64,000 nt of DNA from assembly GCF_011761305.1 (NCBI RefSeq), contig NZ_JAAOZC010000006.1:1-64000 (forward strand), read 5' to 3'. Positions within the stretch are counted from its first letter, which is position 1; the number at the start of each line of letters is the position of its first letter. Positions 61,846-64,000 of this stretch are shown here, piece after piece. This stretch comes from Sphingomonas vulcanisoli. GTDB taxonomy: Bacteria; Pseudomonadota; Alphaproteobacteria; Sphingomonadales; Sphingomonadaceae. The notes beneath the pieces are model-generated. The model saw only the letters and a list, made by a program, of their open reading frames with translations, did no database searches and was not told the origin of the DNA. A program made the translations under genes and the position numbers.

Positions 61846-62781
61846 ATGATCAGAAGCGGCAGCCTCGTCCCCGGCACCGATCCGGCCGCCTTTGGTCTGC
61901 CCGCCGGCACCGCTTTGCGGTACGAGCGCCCTGACCCGGTTCTGCAGCCGTTGTTGCCGAGCTATGCCGTGCTCGATTCCGATCCCGCCGTCTGGAAGGG
62001 GCCCGACGCTTGGGTGCTTCCGGGCTGGGGGCAGCTGTGGATCGTGCTGACCAGCGGCACCGTGACCGTCCGGACCCGCAAACGCCAGCCCACCCGGCTC
62101 GGCTCTGTCGTGCTGTACGGCAACAGCAGCCGCGCGATGCCGGTTACGTCTCAGGGCGGGGTGACGGTGGTCGTCGATCTTAGCCCTGCGGGATGGGCGC
62201 GTTTGATCGATCGGCCCGCGGACGACTTCCGCGATCAGATCGTGCCGCTCGATCGGTTTTGGCCCCCTGATCGTGTTCAGGACCTGCTGAGCCGCCTGCA
62301 TGCCTCCGATCGGGGCGAAGGCGTCAAGGCGATCCTCGATGATTTCTTCCTATCGCAATTGCCCGAGCCGCATCGCGATGAGCCGGCGCTGGCGGATATC
62401 AGCCGGTGGGTGAGGGAGGTCGATACGCCGCCGGTCAGCGCGATGGTGAAACAGCTCGGCATATCGCAGAGCGCGCTGCTGCGTGTTGCCAACCGTCATC
62501 TCGGCTATCCGCCGAAGTTATTGATGCGCCGAACGCGCTTCCTGCGCGCGCTCACCGGGATGATGATGGCCGAGAGCCCCCCAGCCCAGGCGGGCATCCC
62601 GTCAGGCTATCACGATGTTCCGCATTTCCTGCGCGATGCGAACGAATTCCTTGGGACGACGCCCCGCCGCTTTCTCGCGCTGCCCATGCCCTATCTTCGA
62701 TCGGTTTTGCGCGCGAGAGCGATGGTCATCGGCGCGCCATTACCGTTGCTTGATCCAGCGGATGCCCGGCGGAATCGTTAA
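61846..62781 (+). CDS. AraC-family transcriptional regulator
   Basis: A 311-residue regulator with an N-terminal cupin-like sensing region (about 30-150; GQLWIVLTSGTVTVRTR) and a C-terminal AraC-type double HTH (about 195-285; VSAMVKQLGISQSALLRVANRHLGYPP and GYHDVPHFLRDANEFLGTTPRRF). It likely responds to a small molecule, perhaps controlling nearby hydrolase genes. It is convergent with the dienelactone hydrolase gene. Confidence 0.9.
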   Translation: MIRSGSLVPGTDPAAFGLPAGTALRYERPDPVLQPLLPSYAVLDSDPAVWKGPDAWVLPGWGQLWIVLTSGTVTVRTRKRQPTRLGSVVLYGNSSRAMPVTSQGGVTVVVDLSPAGWARLIDRPADDFRDQIVPLDRFWPPDRVQDLLSRLHASDRGEGVKAILDDFFLSQLPEPHRDEPALADISRWVREVDTPPVSAMVKQLGISQSALLRVANRHLGYPPKLLMRRTRFLRALTGMMMAESPPAQAGIPSGYHDVPHFLRDANEFLGTTPRRFLALPMPYLRSVLRARAMVIGAPLPLLDPADARRNR

Positions 62782-62918
62782 CCGAAAGCCGCCGTTCGGC
62801 TTCGGAAAGCAGGATCGCCACCCGCGCTTGCCGCGCGGCAGGAAGCGGCGATGGCCATTGCCGCCGTCTTGAACAGGTCCGAACAGAACGGCAGGAGCGG
62901 GCCATCGCCGCGCCCGCT

Positions 62919-63659
62919 TTATCCGATCGTGCGCTTGAACAGCGCGATCAGTTCGCGCCAGTGGCGATCGTCGGCTTCTTTGTTGTAGATCGGGAAATCG
63001 GTCTGGGTCCAGCCATGGCCCGCGCCTTCATAAAGCTCGTGCGTATAGGTCACGCCCGCCGCATCGGCGGCCTGCTTGAAGCGCTCCTGCATTTCGAACG
63101 GATAGCTGTGATCCTTCTCCGCGGCACCGACGTAAAGTTCGGCATCGATCCGGGGCAGAAGGAGGTGGGGGCTATCGGCATCGTCGGTGGCGAGATTGCC
63201 TGCATGAAACGCGCCGGCCGCGCCGATGCGATCGGGATAGGTGCCCGCCGCGACGATCGCGACGCCGCCGCCGAAACAATAGCCGGTGACGCCGATCTTG
63301 CCCGGCTTGACGTCGGCGCGCGCGGTCAGCGCATCGAGGTAGAAAAGCGTATCGTCGGCAGCCTGCTGCTTGTTCACCGCAGCGCGCATCGGCGCCGCCA
63401 CTTCGGCGAAATTGCCGGAGGCGAAGGCGGGCTTGGGATCGATCGGGGCGTAGGGGCCGCGGCGATAGAAGAGATCGGGCAGCAGCACGACATAGCCATA
63501 AGAGGCGAGCCGCTCGGCAAATTCGATCGTCGCGGGCCGCATGCCCAAAATGTCGGTATAGATGATCGCGCCGGGCCAGGGGCCGGTGCCATCCGGCGCA
63601 AAGACATGGGCCGGGCAGGTGCCGTCGTTGGTTTTGATATCGAGCGTTTCGTGAGTCAT
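62919..63659 (-). CDS. dienelactone hydrolase family protein
   Basis: About 246 residues from ATG 63659, with GAGGAGAC upstream; the open frame to 63956 is antisense to the metallophosphoesterase gene. The alpha/beta fold has the Cys nucleophile in GYCFGGGVA and the His in YEGAGHGW; the acid is likely in AEKDHSYP. DLH opens dienelactones in chloroaromatic routes, but most genomic copies are general esterases of unknown substrate. Confidence 0.9.
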   Translation of the reverse strand: MTHETLDIKTNDGTCPAHVFAPDGTGPWPGAIIYTDILGMRPATIEFAERLASYGYVVLLPDLFYRRGPYAPIDPKPAFASGNFAEVAAPMRAAVNKQQAADDTLFYLDALTARADVKPGKIGVTGYCFGGGVAIVAAGTYPDRIGAAGAFHAGNLATDDADSPHLLLPRIDAELYVGAAEKDHSYPFEMQERFKQAADAAGVTYTHELYEGAGHGWTQTDFPIYNKEADDRHWRELIALFKRTIG

Positions 63660-63744
63660 GGGGGTCTCCTCGCCGCGCCTATTTAGGCAGTACGGGAACG
63701 AGGTCCAGCGCGGAACCGCGCACGCGGGCATACGCTTGGCAGGG

Positions 63745-64000
63745 ATGACGGTGCGCATCTTCCATGTCTCGGACCTGCATTTCGGCCGGGAGGACGCGGC
63801 GGCGATCGCGGGTTTCGCCGAGATCGTCCGCGCGGAACGGCCCGACGTCGTCGTCTGCACCGGCGATCTGACGATGCGCGCGCGCCGGCGGGAGTTCGCC
63901 GCGGCGGGGGCGTGGCTGAAAAGCCTGGGCGTGCCAGTGACGATCGAGCCGGGCAATCATGATCTGCCCTATTTCAATCCGGTCCAGCGGCTGCTCGACC
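63745..64000 (+). CDS. metallophosphoesterase, N-terminal part cut by the window edge
   Basis: From ATG 63745 the frame stays open to the edge. It shows the calcineurin-like motifs FHVSDLHFG (DxH), VVCTGDLTMR (GD) and IEPGNHDLPYF (GNHD) in order and spacing, so about 85 residues of a metal-dependent phosphoesterase are visible. The rest is outside the window. It is divergent from the dienelactone hydrolase gene. Confidence 0.92.
   Translation, partial: MTVRIFHVSDLHFGREDAAAIAGFAEIVRAERPDVVVCTGDLTMRARRREFAAAGAWLKSLGVPVTIEPGNHDLPYFNPVQRLLD

Overview
The window looks like a chromosomal segment of an alphaproteobacterium, most likely a sphingomonad. This rests on protein families seen here (a DUF1134/EipA-type envelope protein, Lgt-MidA-PgeF, HslVU, PhaB, TonB-dependent receptors, sphingomonad-style IS3/IS5/IS6 transposases) and on the very GC-rich codon use of the right half. 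Genus cannot be fixed from sequence reading alone.

Layout. (1) 1-1997 is an insertion-sequence scrap heap: the start of an IS5-type transposase at the edge, and an IS6-type element split by an IS3 element that is itself broken. (2) 1999-31400 is a large aromatic (or hydroaromatic) catabolic island, visibly less GC-rich than the flank to its right. A long minus-strand block (17764 to 1999) carries an ACMSD-type amidohydrolase, a LysR regulator, three TIM-barrel isomerase-like proteins (one more lies at 18575), two Rieske oxygenases with one VanB-type reductase, an extradiol dioxygenase, a meta-cleavage hydrolase, a beta-hydroxyacid dehydrogenase, acyl-CoA synthetase, acyl-CoA dehydrogenase, crotonase-fold enzyme, LigI-type amidohydrolase and thiolase. 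A plus-strand block (20408 to 31400) carries an HsaA/HsaB-like two-component monooxygenase, a KstD/fumarate-reductase-like flavoprotein, a TonB-dependent receptor, a cytochrome P450, an SDR and the full lower meta pathway (hydratase, acylating acetaldehyde dehydrogenase, aldolase). (3) 31553-32793 is an intact-looking IS3/IS407-group element with perfect 16-bp ends; it cuts off the 5' end of a PAS-GGDEF-EAL gene. A tRNA-Ser(GCU) at 34887-34976 follows. (4) 35095-64000 is mostly core chromosome: eipA-like gene, pgeF-midA-lgt, an iron-uptake operon (TonB receptor, Sel1 protein, PiuC-like oxygenase), phaB, hemH, an orphan Tat-exported molybdenum hydroxylase, tonB, purH, MerC, plsC-like, fur, rimI, tsaB, nitroreductase, nfu, DEAD-box helicase, DedA and hslVU. 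A small restriction-modification module between two 53-bp direct repeats interrupts it at 59.0-61.3 kb. The window ends with an AraC regulator, a dienelactone hydrolase and the start of a metallophosphoesterase.

How the island could work (inference): oxygenases (Rieske, P450, HsaAB-like) make a catechol; the extradiol enzyme and alpha/beta hydrolase split it into 2-hydroxypenta-2,4-dienoate and a carboxylic acid. The dienoate goes through the 28.6-31.4 kb trio to pyruvate and acetyl-CoA. The acid is activated to a CoA ester and oxidised by the acyl-CoA dehydrogenase, crotonase and beta-hydroxyacid dehydrogenase/thiolase. The substrate is not evident; a substituted or polycyclic compound (terpenoid, steroid-like or alkyl-aromatic) fits better than a simple phenol.
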